This document shows positions 1 through 5,530 of a DNA stretch of 9,187 bases, one piece after another. The stretch is from an uncultured Collinsella sp. GTDB lineage: Bacteria > Actinomycetota > Coriobacteriia > Coriobacteriales > Coriobacteriaceae. The position numbers and the translations under genes are program-made. The notes beneath the pieces were generated by a model. It saw only the letters and a program-made list of their open reading frames with translations. It made no database searches and was not told the origin of the DNA. The stretch spans positions 1 to 9,187 of the forward strand of contig CAUGJN010000070.1 of the NCBI GenBank assembly GCA_959599635.1, written 5' to 3'. Numbering within the stretch: position 1 is the stretch's first letter; the number at the start of each line of letters is the position of its first letter.

Positions 1-800
1 TTGCGGGGCGTGGACAGATGGTCGATCTGGATAGTGCCACGCTCGCCTTCGATCTGCGAGGGCAGCAGGTCATTCGTAATTTTGGAGTGCGCGAGCTCGA
101 CGGAGATACGGCCACCGCCATAGCTGGCGAGAATGGAACCGCAACCGTCGATGGGGCCATGGGTGAGCTCTTGCGTTGAGGGGTCGAGCAGCGTGGTCAT
201 GCTGGTGAGACCAGAGGGCATGCCGAAAATCTCGACCATGGGCTCGACGGCGTAGACGCCAATGTCCATGAGGGAACCCGATGCCATATTGCAGTCGAAG
301 ATATTGGTGGCGCGTCCAGCGAGGATTTCGTTGTAGCGTGAGGAATACTTGCCAAAGCGCAGTGAGGCGCGGCGAATGGGCGCAATCTCGCCCAGAGCGT
401 CCTCAATGGCGTGGAAGGCGGGGTCGTGAAGCGGGCGCATGGCCTCGAGGGCCACGACGCCTGCTGCCTCGGCAGCGCGGAAGACTTCCAGTGCCTGCGC
501 TTCGGTGGCGCAGAAGGGCTTCTCGACGATGACGTGCTTGCCACCGGCGATGCAGGCGAGCGCCTGCTCGTGATGGAGCGCGTTGGGGCTGCCGATGTAG
601 ACGGCGTCGACGTCGTCGGCGGACGCAAGCTCGTCAAGTGCGGTGAAGTTGCGTTCGCCGCCGTGTTCGGCGGTAAAGGCGGCGCCACGATCTGCGTCGC
701 GCGAGAGCGTGCCTACGAATGTAGCCTGGTCGTTGGCATTGACGACTTGGATAAAGTCGTCGGTGATCATGGATGTGCCGATGGTTGCGATGCGCAGCAT
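1..800 (-). CDS. Gfo/Idh/MocA-family NAD(P)-dependent oxidoreductase, C-terminus cut by window edge
   Basis: This is a predicted cytoplasmic NAD(P)-dependent dehydrogenase of the Gfo/Idh/MocA family. Such enzymes oxidise or reduce sugars, inositols or dihydrodiols; the substrate cannot be read here. The frame is open from an ATG at 800 to the left edge, giving 266 codons of a family usually about 320-350 aa. The N-terminus MLRIATIGTSMITDDF is the Rossmann dinucleotide-binding strand and loop. A DVDAVYIGSPNALHHEQAL segment (about residues 63-81) is followed by the family hallmark EKP, whose Lys94 is the expected catalytic or cofactor-contacting lysine. A GSLMDIGVYAVEP segment near residue 165 matches the conserved D-x3-Y substrate-side motif. 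The start is supported by the SD AAGGGGG shortly upstream. It is the last visible gene of a minus-strand run, 73 bp after rnhA. Family assignment is solid; substrate is unknown. Confidence 0.92.
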   Translation of the reverse strand, partial: MLRIATIGTSMITDDFIQVVNANDQATFVGTLSRDADRGAAFTAEHGGERNFTALDELASADDVDAVYIGSPNALHHEQALACIAGGKHVIVEKPFCATEAQALEVFRAAEAAGVVALEAMRPLHDPAFHAIEDALGEIAPIRRASLRFGKYSSRYNEILAGRATNIFDCNMASGSLMDIGVYAVEPMVEIFGMPSGLTSMTTLLDPSTQELTHGPIDGCGSILASYGGGRISVELAHSKITNDLLPSQIEGERGTIQIDHLSTPR

Positions 801-833
801 GTGTCCCCCTTGCGTTGTTTGGCCTACAGGACG

Positions 834-839
834 AGTGTA
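834..839 (-). promoter_or_regulatory. Possible -10 element (TACACT) for the left Gfo/Idh/MocA gene
   Basis: In the 73-bp rnhA to oxidoreductase spacer, the minus strand carries GCTACACTCG. TACACT matches TATAAT at four of six positions, including the key second A and last T. A start about 7 nt downstream would give a leader of roughly 27 nt. No convincing -35 element is seen at 16-18 bp, so the gene may equally be read through from rnhA. Confidence 0.25.
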
Positions 840-873
840 GCGCGGGAGGACATAAAAGCGTGCGAAAACGCCG

Positions 874-1359
874 TTACAGGTCGCTCTCGCTAAAGCCGGT
901 GTCGATATCGAGGTTGGCTCCGTCGGCCGCGGTGGTGGCGAGCTCGTCGCAGCGCTCATTGAGCTCGTGGCCGGCATGCCCCTTAACCCAGATGAACTCC
1001 ACCTTATGCTTGCTCTTTGCGGCAAGCAGGCGCTCCCACAGGTCGCGGTTCTTGACGGGCTGCTTGTTGGCAGTTTTCCACCCGCGCTTTTTCCAGCCGT
1101 CGATCCAGTGTTTGTTGAAGGCGTTGACGACGTATTGCGAATCGGAATGGACCTCGACCTCGCAGGGGCGGTTAAGTGCCTCGAGCGCCACGATGACCGC
1201 CATGAGCTCCATGCGGTTGTTAGTGGTCTTGGCGTAGCCACGCGAAAGCTCGGAGGTGAAGGTCTTGCCGGCGGGGTTGGTGTACTTGAGCACGGCGCCG
1301 TAGCCGCCGCGTCCCGGATTTGATCGGGCCGAGCCGTCGGTATAGATGATGACCTTCAC
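874..1359 (-). CDS. rnhA: Ribonuclease HI
   Basis: Ribonuclease HI cleaves the RNA strand of RNA-DNA hybrids (R-loops, primers) in the cytoplasm using two metal ions. The 161-aa product has the family's usual length (about 155) and all catalytic residues: Asp8 in YTDGSARSNPG, Glu51 in NNRMELMA, Asp73 in HSDSQYVVN, His128 in the WVKGHAGH loop and Asp138 in NERCDELA. The basic, Trp-rich handle region (HWIDGWKKRGWKT, about 84-96) is present as in the E. coli type. I chose the GTG at 1359 because AAAGGA lies 5 nt upstream and the product then begins directly with the first beta strand (VKVIIYTDG). An in-frame ATG 17 codons further upstream would add a tail outside the fold. It lies 99 bp downstream of the LysR gene on the same strand. 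Identification is secure. Confidence 0.96.
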   Translation of the reverse strand: MKVIIYTDGSARSNPGRGGYGAVLKYTNPAGKTFTSELSRGYAKTTNNRMELMAVIVALEALNRPCEVEVHSDSQYVVNAFNKHWIDGWKKRGWKTANKQPVKNRDLWERLLAAKSKHKVEFIWVKGHAGHELNERCDELATTAADGANLDIDTGFSESDL

Positions 1360-1397
1360 ATGGTTCCTTTCGTTGGGTACGCTTCGTGTGAGTGACC

Positions 1398-1403
1398 ATT
1401 GTA
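1398..1403 (-). promoter_or_regulatory. Possible -10 element (TACAAT) for rnhA
   Basis: In the spacer between the LysR gene and rnhA, the minus strand reads GCTACAATGG. TACAAT matches the TATAAT consensus at five of six positions. It would place a transcription start near 1391, about 30 nt before the GTG. TTGCTA lies upstream, but at 20 bp rather than 17, so the -35 is poor. Confidence 0.35.
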
Positions 1404-1458
1404 GCGCCATGCCTGCCGGGGGCTAGCAATTTACGATTTCTATCCCGTCTTCCGACAG

Positions 1459-2361
1459 TTAGTTGGCATGGATGATGCGGTTGAGCTCGTCGAGGTATTG
1501 CCGCAAGAGAGGAGAGGGCTTGCGCTCGTCGTGCATGATATATCCTACGTGCATCGTTGGGGCGTCTGCTAACGGGATCGATGCCATACCCCACTGCATT
1601 TCATTGGAAAGGACACCGGTCGACAGGGTGTAACCGTTCGACGTGATAAGTAAGTTAGTAAGTGTTCCGCGGTCCGAGATTCGTATGTTGCGGTCGCAAG
1701 GGATATAGCTAAAAGGTTCCTCGGCGTAATAGAAGGAGTTTGAGGTTCCCTGCTCAAAGCTGTAGCGCGTATAGGGCGTGAGGTCGGCAAGGGACAGCTG
1801 AGGGCGGCGTGCGAGCGGGTGGCGTTCGCTAACGAAGACGTGGACCGTCGCGTCGAAGAGGGGATGGAAGCTTGCGCGGGCATCGGCGAAGGCCTTCTGC
1901 AGAACGCGGGCGTTAAAGTCATCCAGGTACAGAATGCCGATATCGCTGCGAAATGCGCGGACGTCGTCGATGATCTGCGAGGTGGTGGTCTCGCGCATGA
2001 TGAACTCAAACTTACTGTCGCGGCAGCGCTCGACGACGTTGACAAAGGCCTTGACCGAAAAAGCGTAGTGCTGGGCCGAGACGGCAAGGCGCGCCTGGGG
2101 TGTGCCGCCGTCCTCGTAGCGTGCCTCGAGCATGTCGGCCTGCTCTACGACCTGGCGCGCATAGCCCAATAGCTCGGTGCCGTCGTTGGTGAGCGTGACG
2201 CCGCGGCTGGAGCGCGTAAAGATCTCCAGATGGAGCTCCTGTTCCAGGCTTTTGACAGCGTTTGAGATGTTGGACTGTGCCGTATAAAGGCGCTGGGCTG
2301 CGGCGTTGATCGATCCGGACTCTGCCACGGCGATCAAAAAACGAAGTTGCTGGAGGGTCAT
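1459..2361 (-). CDS. LysR-family transcriptional regulator, divergent from metY
   Basis: This is a LysR-type DNA-binding regulator of 300 aa, the normal family length. The N-terminal winged helix-turn-helix (about residues 1-60) is clear: MTLQQLRFLIAVAESGSINAAAQRLYTAQSNISNAVKSLE, then the wing with EIFTRSSRGVTLTNDG. A linker helix (about 65-85) leads into the inducer-binding domain (about 88-295). An SD-like AAAGGA precedes the ATG by about 11 nt, and the palindrome GATAGCTATC adjoins it. LysR proteins commonly control the adjacent divergent gene and themselves. Here that gene is metY, so a role in sulfur or methionine control is a fair inference, with O-acetylserine or O-acetylhomoserine as guesses for the inducer. 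The sequence does not identify the inducer or prove that metY is the target. No intrinsic terminator is evident after the stop. Confidence 0.93.
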   Translation of the reverse strand: MTLQQLRFLIAVAESGSINAAAQRLYTAQSNISNAVKSLEQELHLEIFTRSSRGVTLTNDGTELLGYARQVVEQADMLEARYEDGGTPQARLAVSAQHYAFSVKAFVNVVERCRDSKFEFIMRETTTSQIIDDVRAFRSDIGILYLDDFNARVLQKAFADARASFHPLFDATVHVFVSERHPLARRPQLSLADLTPYTRYSFEQGTSNSFYYAEEPFSYIPCDRNIRISDRGTLTNLLITSNGYTLSTGVLSNEMQWGMASIPLADAPTMHVGYIMHDERKPSPLLRQYLDELNRIIHAN

Positions 2362-2377
2362 CGGCGCCCATCCTTTC

Positions 2378-2387
2378 GATAGCTATC
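2378..2387. promoter_or_regulatory. Perfect palindrome GATAGCTATC, possible regulator site
   Basis: This perfect 10-bp palindrome lies just upstream of the LysR gene start and adjoins its SD. It is centred about 75 bp upstream of the predicted metY start, where LysR recognition sites usually sit (around -65 to -75). Its centre is 21 bp, two helical turns, from the next dyad, TAACAAGTTA. An autoregulatory role is an inference. Confidence 0.4.
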
Positions 2388-2398
2388 TAAAAAACCGA

Positions 2399-2408
2399 TA
2401 ACAAGTTA
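2399..2408. promoter_or_regulatory. Dyad TAAC-AA-GTTA, possible second regulator half-site
   Basis: This short inverted repeat (4-bp arms, 2-bp centre) sits in the LysR-metY intergenic region, between the first palindrome and the metY promoter. Being 21 bp centre-to-centre from GATAGCTATC places both on the same DNA face. The arms are short enough for chance, so support comes mainly from position. Confidence 0.3.
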
Positions 2409-2422
2409 GCGCTTTTAAGTGA

Positions 2423-2451
2423 TTGACCGAGCAAAACAATGCTCGTACTAT
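2423..2451 (+). promoter_or_regulatory. Predicted metY promoter (TTGACC - 17 bp - TACTAT) with an inverted repeat filling the spacer
   Basis: The -35 hexamer TTGACC (2423-2428) and the -10 hexamer TACTAT (2446-2451) are 17 bp apart, the optimal sigma-70 spacing. The -35 matches five of six consensus positions and the -10 four of six. Transcription should start near 2458, about 175 nt before metY. The inverted repeat CGAGCA-N6-TGCTCG (2428-2445) occupies the spacer almost exactly, so a bound protein would block or remodel RNA polymerase. This suggests regulated initiation in addition to any control within the leader. The regulator could be the divergent LysR protein, but the dyad is not a typical T-N11-A LysR box. 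Confidence 0.6.
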
Positions 2452-2457
2452 TCAAAA

Positions 2458-2634
2458 CACACAAAGGCGGTAGGTAATTAAGCCGACCAAGGAACCGGGA
2501 TGCGAAAGGAGGCCCGCATATGAATTGCTTACCAAGACGAATGCCGGGCTCCTGTTTGCGCCCGTCGGCGTGATCAGGAGACAGCGACTTACTTCTCTCT
2601 TTTTATTTACTTTTGTTCGATCAAGGAGATCATC
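2458..2634 (+). promoter_or_regulatory. Structured metY leader with leader ORF and competing anti-SD pairings
   Basis: The leader from the predicted start to metY can form a stem pairing 2469-2479 with 2523-2533 (11 bp including two G-U). This encloses a small hairpin, 2500-2504 with 2515-2519, that shows the leader ORF's SD in its loop. The stem's 3' arm covers codons 2-5 of the leader ORF. Downstream, CTCCT (2549-2553, inside codons 10-12) is complementary to three AGGAG copies: the leader SD at 2507-2511 (with flanking GGGC/GCCC pairing), 2576-2580, and the metY SD at 2624-2628. A CGCC/GGCG hairpin at 2559-2570 and GCCGAC/GTCGGC complementarity (2482-2487 with 2564-2569) are also seen. This is the architecture expected of translation-dependent attenuation. 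No T-rich intrinsic terminator hairpin is visible, so translational control fits better. I do not recognise a SAM, T-box or other known riboswitch core. Confidence 0.5.
2520..2573 (+). CDS. Putative 17-aa leader peptide with two Cys codons upstream of metY
   Basis: This short ORF encodes MNCLPRRMPGSCLRPSA. It starts at an ATG preceded by AAAGGAGG with an ideal 7-nt spacer, the strongest SD in the window. It ends at TGA, 61 nt before the metY start. Cys codons are at positions 3 (TGC) and 12 (TGT); Arg occurs three times and Pro three times. MetY joins O-acetylhomoserine with sulfide to form homocysteine, or the related cysteine reaction, so a peptide whose translation senses Cys-tRNA would fit. 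Cysteine-rich leader ORFs controlling sulfur genes are known in mycobacteria, although those carry consecutive Cys codons. The Cys12 codon overlaps the CTCCT segment that can pair with the metY SD, so a stalled ribosome there would free metY. The ORF and SD are seen directly; translation and function are inferred. Confidence 0.5.
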   Translation: MNCLPRRMPGSCLRPSA

Positions 2635-3945
2635 ATGAGCCAGTTTATCAACAACCCCGAGCACACCTTTGGTTTCGATACCCTGCAGCTGCACGTTGGC
2701 CAGGAGAGCGCCGATCCTGCATCCGACTCCCGTGCTGTGCCTATCTATCAAACCACGAGCTATGTGTTCCGCAACTCCCAGCACGCCGCCGACCGCTTTG
2801 GTCTTGCCGACGCCGGTAACATCTACGGCCGTCTGACCAACTCCACCCAGGGCGTCTTCGAGGACCGTATCGCTGCGCTCGAGGGCGGCGTTGCTGGCCT
2901 CGCCGTCGCCTCTGGCGCCGCCGCCATCACCTATACCCTGCAGGCCCTCGCCCAGGCCGGTGACCACGTGGTCGCCCAGAAGACCATCTACGGCGGTTCC
3001 TACAACCTGCTGGAGCACACGCTCTCCCAGTTTGGTGTCGAGACCACCTTCGTCGATGCCCATAACCTGGACGAGGTCGAGGGCGCCATCAAGGACAACA
3101 CCACGGTCATCTATCTCGAGACGCTCGGTAACCCCAACTCCGACATCCCCAACATCGACGCCATCTCCGAGATCGCCAAGAAGCATGGCCTGCCGGTTGT
3201 CGTCGACAACACCTTCGGCACCCCGTATCTGTTCCGTCCGCTGGAGCATGGTGCCAACATCGTCGTCCACTCCGCAACCAAGTTTATCGGCGGCCACGGC
3301 ACCTCGCTGGGCGGTGTGATCGTCGACGGCGGTAACTTCGATTGGAAGGCGAGTGGCAAGTACGCCCAGATCGCTGAGCCCAACCCCTCCTACCACGGTG
3401 TTTCGTTTGCCGAGGCTGCCGGTCCCGCCGCCTTTGCAACCTATGTCCGCGCTATCCTGCTGCGTGACGAGGGTGCCTGCATCAGCCCGTTCAACGCCTG
3501 GGTCCTGCTCCAGGGCACCGAGACTCTGTCGCTGCGCGTTGACCGTCATGTCGAGAACACCAAGAAGGTCGTTGAGTTCCTGACCGGTGACAGCCACGTC
3601 GCCAAGGTGAACCACCCGAGCCTGCCCGAGCATCCCGACCATGAGCTGTACCAGAAGTACTTCCCCAACGGCGGTGCCTCGATCTTTACCTTTGAGATTA
3701 AGGGTGGCCAGGAGGCAGCTTGGAAGTTCATCGATCATCTGCAGGTGTTCTCGCTGCTCGCCAACGTGGCCGACGTCAAGTCGCTCGTCGTGCACCCGGC
3801 TACCACCACGCACTCCCAGCTCTCTGCCGAGGAGCTCGCCGAGCAGGACATCACGCCCTCCACGATCCGTCTTTCCATCGGTACCGAGAACGCCGAGGAC
3901 ATCATTTGGGATCTGAAGCAGGCCTTTGCCGCACTGGACGAGTAA
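2635..3945 (+). CDS. metY: O-acetylhomoserine aminocarboxypropyltransferase (O-acetylhomoserine sulfhydrylase)
   Basis: This is a PLP-dependent Cys/Met-metabolism enzyme of 436 aa, the usual MetY length. It is expected to convert O-acetylhomoserine plus sulfide to homocysteine and acetate in the cytoplasm, in direct-sulfhydrylation methionine synthesis. The opening FGFDTLQLHVGQESADP and AVPIYQTTSY are typical of MetY. Tyr64-Gly-Arg66 (phosphate contact from the neighbouring subunit), Tyr119 (PLP stacking), Asp191 in DNTFGTPYL (pyridine nitrogen) and the Schiff-base Lys216 in HSATKFIGGHGTSLGG are all present. The C-terminal SIGTENAEDIIWDLKQAF is also characteristic. AAGGAG lies 6 nt before the ATG. 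Lysine is encoded only by AAG, and codons such as AAC, ATC and GAG dominate, unlike the neighbours, so expression is probably high. It is divergent from a LysR gene, preceded by a leader ORF, and followed by a strong terminator: a monocistronic, regulated unit. Some homologues also use O-acetylserine. Confidence 0.95.
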   Translation: MSQFINNPEHTFGFDTLQLHVGQESADPASDSRAVPIYQTTSYVFRNSQHAADRFGLADAGNIYGRLTNSTQGVFEDRIAALEGGVAGLAVASGAAAITYTLQALAQAGDHVVAQKTIYGGSYNLLEHTLSQFGVETTFVDAHNLDEVEGAIKDNTTVIYLETLGNPNSDIPNIDAISEIAKKHGLPVVVDNTFGTPYLFRPLEHGANIVVHSATKFIGGHGTSLGGVIVDGGNFDWKASGKYAQIAEPNPSYHGVSFAEAAGPAAFATYVRAILLRDEGACISPFNAWVLLQGTETLSLRVDRHVENTKKVVEFLTGDSHVAKVNHPSLPEHPDHELYQKYFPNGGASIFTFEIKGGQEAAWKFIDHLQVFSLLANVADVKSLVVHPATTTHSQLSAEELAEQDITPSTIRLSIGTENAEDIIWDLKQAFAALDE

Positions 3946-4257
3946 GGCGACTTGTGCAAGGACCCCTTGCGACTCGATAGGTATAACTGCATAAAATGCC
4001 TGCTCAAGGCGCCTGTGCGAACAATGGTCGCACAGGCGCCTTTTTTGCATAGAGAGGGTGCAAAAACAGGGTTTTTGGCACGCTTTATGCAATCGAGATG
4101 TGGAAAACTCCTGTTGAGAGGATGTGAGTTTTACGCAAATGACGTGCGCCTTTTGAGAAAAACCGCAGGTCGCGATTTGCTCGGGGTACTATGCAGCGCG
4201 ATCGAATCACACGCAGCTCAAACGCAGCAAAAACGCACTACGGAGGTTTCCAGCTAC
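3946..4257. other. 312-bp gene-free region between metY and the secreted protein gene
   Basis: The first part holds the metY terminator (4006-4046). A further dyad, GTGC-AAAAAC-AGG-GTTTTTG-GCAC (4058-4081, one bulged base), follows at once. The remaining 175 bases hold no convincing ORF with an SD. A TACTAT hexamer at 4187-4192 is the best -10 candidate for the downstream gene, but it lacks a recognisable -35. An open frame runs in from 3952 in phase with the secreted protein, but it passes through the terminator and is not believed to be coding. Confidence 0.6.
4006..4046 (+). terminator. Strong intrinsic terminator of metY
   Basis: A perfect 15-bp stem pairs 4006-4020 (AAGGCGCCTGTGCGA) with 4028-4042, with a 7-nt loop, and runs directly into TTTTTT (4041-4046). 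It lies 60 bp after the metY stop and isolates metY from the next gene. Confidence 0.95.
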
Positions 4258-5034
4258 ATGAGGATTGATTCACGAAAACCGAAAGCCGCCGCCCTTTCCG
4301 CCGCTCTGACCGTGGCACTTTTGACGGGCGCCGGCGCAACTGATGCCCACGCGGCAACACTATCCGATACGGTCGGATCCACGCCGTCCGAGGCGACGCT
4401 GATGCAGCCCGTCGACTATCGCGGCGACGGCTTTGGCTCCATGCAGGAGTGGAACGCCTCTATGGGGGCCAAGCGCGATTCCCTGGAGGTCCGCGCCCAG
4501 ATCATCATGAACATGTACGGCGACTATGCCACCGATGACGAGCGCGCTGTACTGCAAGGTTGTATCGATGGTGCGGGCAGTCTTTTGACGATGGAGGAGG
4601 TCGACGCGAAGTCGGCCGAGCTCGACGAGCTTCGCTCCGCGCTCGAGGATGCTAAGCGCGAGGCGCTCGAGGCTGCGGCTGCCGAAGCCGAGGCCGCTGA
4701 GGCCGTTCAGGCTTCGTATTACAACGCCGGCTCCGGCTCGTCTTACGCGTCTGCTGCGTATTACGCGAACGGCTCGGGCCTGACGCGCTCGAGCGGCGTC
4801 AATAACTATAACGGTCGTCGTGAGACCTATTACAGCAGCAACGTGTTGTATCACCACCGCACGGGCGAGTGGACCCAGGATTCCGAGGGCTTTTGGCGCG
4901 ATTCCGATGGTTACTACGTCGTGGCCGCGGGCGATAAGGCTCAGGGCTCCACGTTTACCGGATCCAAGGGCGAGTGCAAGGTCTATGACTCCGGCTGCGC
5001 TGCCGGAACCACCGACTACTACACTGGCTGGTAA
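4258..5034 (+). CDS. Secreted protein of unknown function: signal peptide, coiled coil, Tyr/Ser/Gly linker, C-terminal DPBB/3D-like domain
   Basis: The function is not recognised. The 258-aa product starts at the ATG at 4258, preceded by GGAGG about 11 nt upstream. The N-terminus is a classical Sec signal peptide: basic (MRIDSRKPK), hydrophobic (about residues 10-25), and AHA for cleavage after about residue 32. A mixed domain (33-110) contains GDGFGSMQEWNASMG and a helical QIIMNMYGDYATDDERAVLQG. It is followed by an Ala/Glu-rich coiled coil (112-150), then a Tyr/Ser/Gly linker (153-195). The C-terminal 65 residues (RTGEWTQDSEGFWRDSDGYYVVAAGD, then a segment with Cys240 and Cys247 ending TDYYTGW) recall the double-psi barrel or 3D-type ends of Gram-positive cell-wall proteins; the two cysteines could form a disulfide. 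A cell-wall role is an inference from that resemblance and from secretion. It has its own 5' region after the metY terminator. Confidence 0.85.
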   Translation: MRIDSRKPKAAALSAALTVALLTGAGATDAHAATLSDTVGSTPSEATLMQPVDYRGDGFGSMQEWNASMGAKRDSLEVRAQIIMNMYGDYATDDERAVLQGCIDGAGSLLTMEEVDAKSAELDELRSALEDAKREALEAAAAEAEAAEAVQASYYNAGSGSSYASAAYYANGSGLTRSSGVNNYNGRRETYYSSNVLYHHRTGEWTQDSEGFWRDSDGYYVVAAGDKAQGSTFTGSKGECKVYDSGCAAGTTDYYTGW

Positions 5035-5220
5035 TTTTTCTGCATCACGGATATTTGGCGGACGGGCGTCTTTACCGAGCTTTAGGGCAACGTAAGGGCG
5101 CCCGTTCTATGTATGCATTTGAGTTAACAGAGCGCTTACCGTGGCAGTACGCCGCGCATATGGGCGCGGGGCACACTAAGTCACGAGAAACAAAGTCTTT
5201 CTCGTGGAGGAAGTGGTTCC
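5035..5220 (+). promoter_or_regulatory. Structured 186-bp spacer before the small membrane protein
   Basis: Three inverted repeats lie here. GACGGGCG (5061-5068) pairs with CGCCCGTT (5099-5106) around a 30-nt loop and may end the upstream transcript weakly. CCGCGC-ATATGG-GCGCGG spans 5152-5169. CACGAGAAA (5182-5190) pairs perfectly with TTTCTCGTG (5198-5206) over a 7-nt loop and shares its last base with the SD GGAGG (5206-5210). TTGAGTTAACA near 5120 resembles a -35 region, but no matching -10 is clear. The SD-abutting hairpin could tune initiation; this is inferred from position alone. Confidence 0.4.
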
Positions 5221-5439
5221 ATGAACGCTCGAGATGTCGCTATTGCCGTCGTTGCCCTTTTGATCGGATGCCTTGGTCCGACGGCGGCGTTAACTGCCGG
5301 CTTGCAGTCCGCTACGGGCGCCGCTCCTGTGATTGTGGGCGCCTTGATTGCAGCGGCGTTGCTGGGAAGCGCCGGCGTGCTACTTTGCCGCGATGACGAG
5401 GACGAGGTTCCGGAATCGCAAAATAAGCCTCAGTTTTAG
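5221..5439 (+). CDS. Small two-helix membrane protein of unknown function
   Basis: This 72-aa protein has two predicted transmembrane helices, about residues 5-27 and 34-56. A charged acidic tail (RDDEDEVPESQNKPQF) probably lies in the cytoplasm, giving a hairpin topology with both ends inside. The SD GGAGG lies 10 nt before the ATG. Residues 13-17 (LLIGC) resemble a lipoprotein lipobox with Cys17. However, the N-terminus has only one Arg followed by Asp, and the helix continues past the Cys, so a plain membrane segment is more likely. No family is recognised. The gene is followed closely by a hairpin terminator. It may be its own unit or be cotranscribed with the secreted protein 186 bp upstream. 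Confidence 0.7.
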   Translation: MNARDVAIAVVALLIGCLGPTAALTAGLQSATGAAPVIVGALIAAALLGSAGVLLCRDDEDEVPESQNKPQF

Positions 5440-5455
5440 CCTCGAGCTAAATGCA

Positions 5456-5495
5456 ACAGGCCTTCGCGAATGACGGAATCCTCGCGAAGGCCTGT
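5456..5495. terminator. Bidirectional hairpin terminator between convergent genes
   Basis: A perfect 14-bp stem pairs 5456-5469 (ACAGGCCTTCGCGA) with 5482-5495, with a 12-nt loop. It lies 16 bp past the stop of the membrane protein gene and 35 bp past the stop of the convergent reductase gene. T-richness is only moderate on either side (CTGCTTGTATT on plus; TGCATTTA on minus), so efficiency is uncertain, but the position is exactly right for both genes. Confidence 0.75.
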
Positions 5496-5530
5496 CTGCT
5501 TGTATTGCGCACGTCGCGATGCGGCCGAGG

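Noticed and set aside
197..688. A 163-codon minus-strand frame inside the left oxidoreductase gene
   Set aside because: It is a Pro/Ser/Thr-rich out-of-frame shadow of the Gfo/Idh/MocA gene, which itself is open to the window edge.
2458..2634. A SAM riboswitch or T-box in the metY leader
   Set aside because: The conserved S-box core and the T-box antiterminator sequence are not found, and no terminator hairpin with a T-tract is present. The leader ORF explains the region better.
2452..4092. A 546-codon open frame on the minus strand across metY
   Set aside because: It lies antisense to a gene with clear PLP-enzyme motifs. Its product is a low-complexity Gly/Val/Leu/Asp-rich chain typical of the antisense frame of a codon-biased GC-rich gene, and it runs through the metY terminator and leader.
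3952..4257. N-terminal extension of the secreted protein from an upstream TTG
   Set aside because: It would encode through the metY terminator hairpin and bury the signal peptide about 100 residues in. The ATG at 4258 has an SD and begins a textbook signal peptide.
5257..5271. Small membrane protein as a lipoprotein (LLIGC lipobox)
   Set aside because: The n-region has only one Arg followed by Asp, and the hydrophobic helix continues beyond the Cys, so a transmembrane segment is more likely.
5055..5396. A 113-codon plus-strand frame overlapping the small membrane protein
   Set aside because: It has no properly spaced SD and a basic, Arg/Trp-rich low-credibility product, and it overlaps a better-supported gene in another frame.
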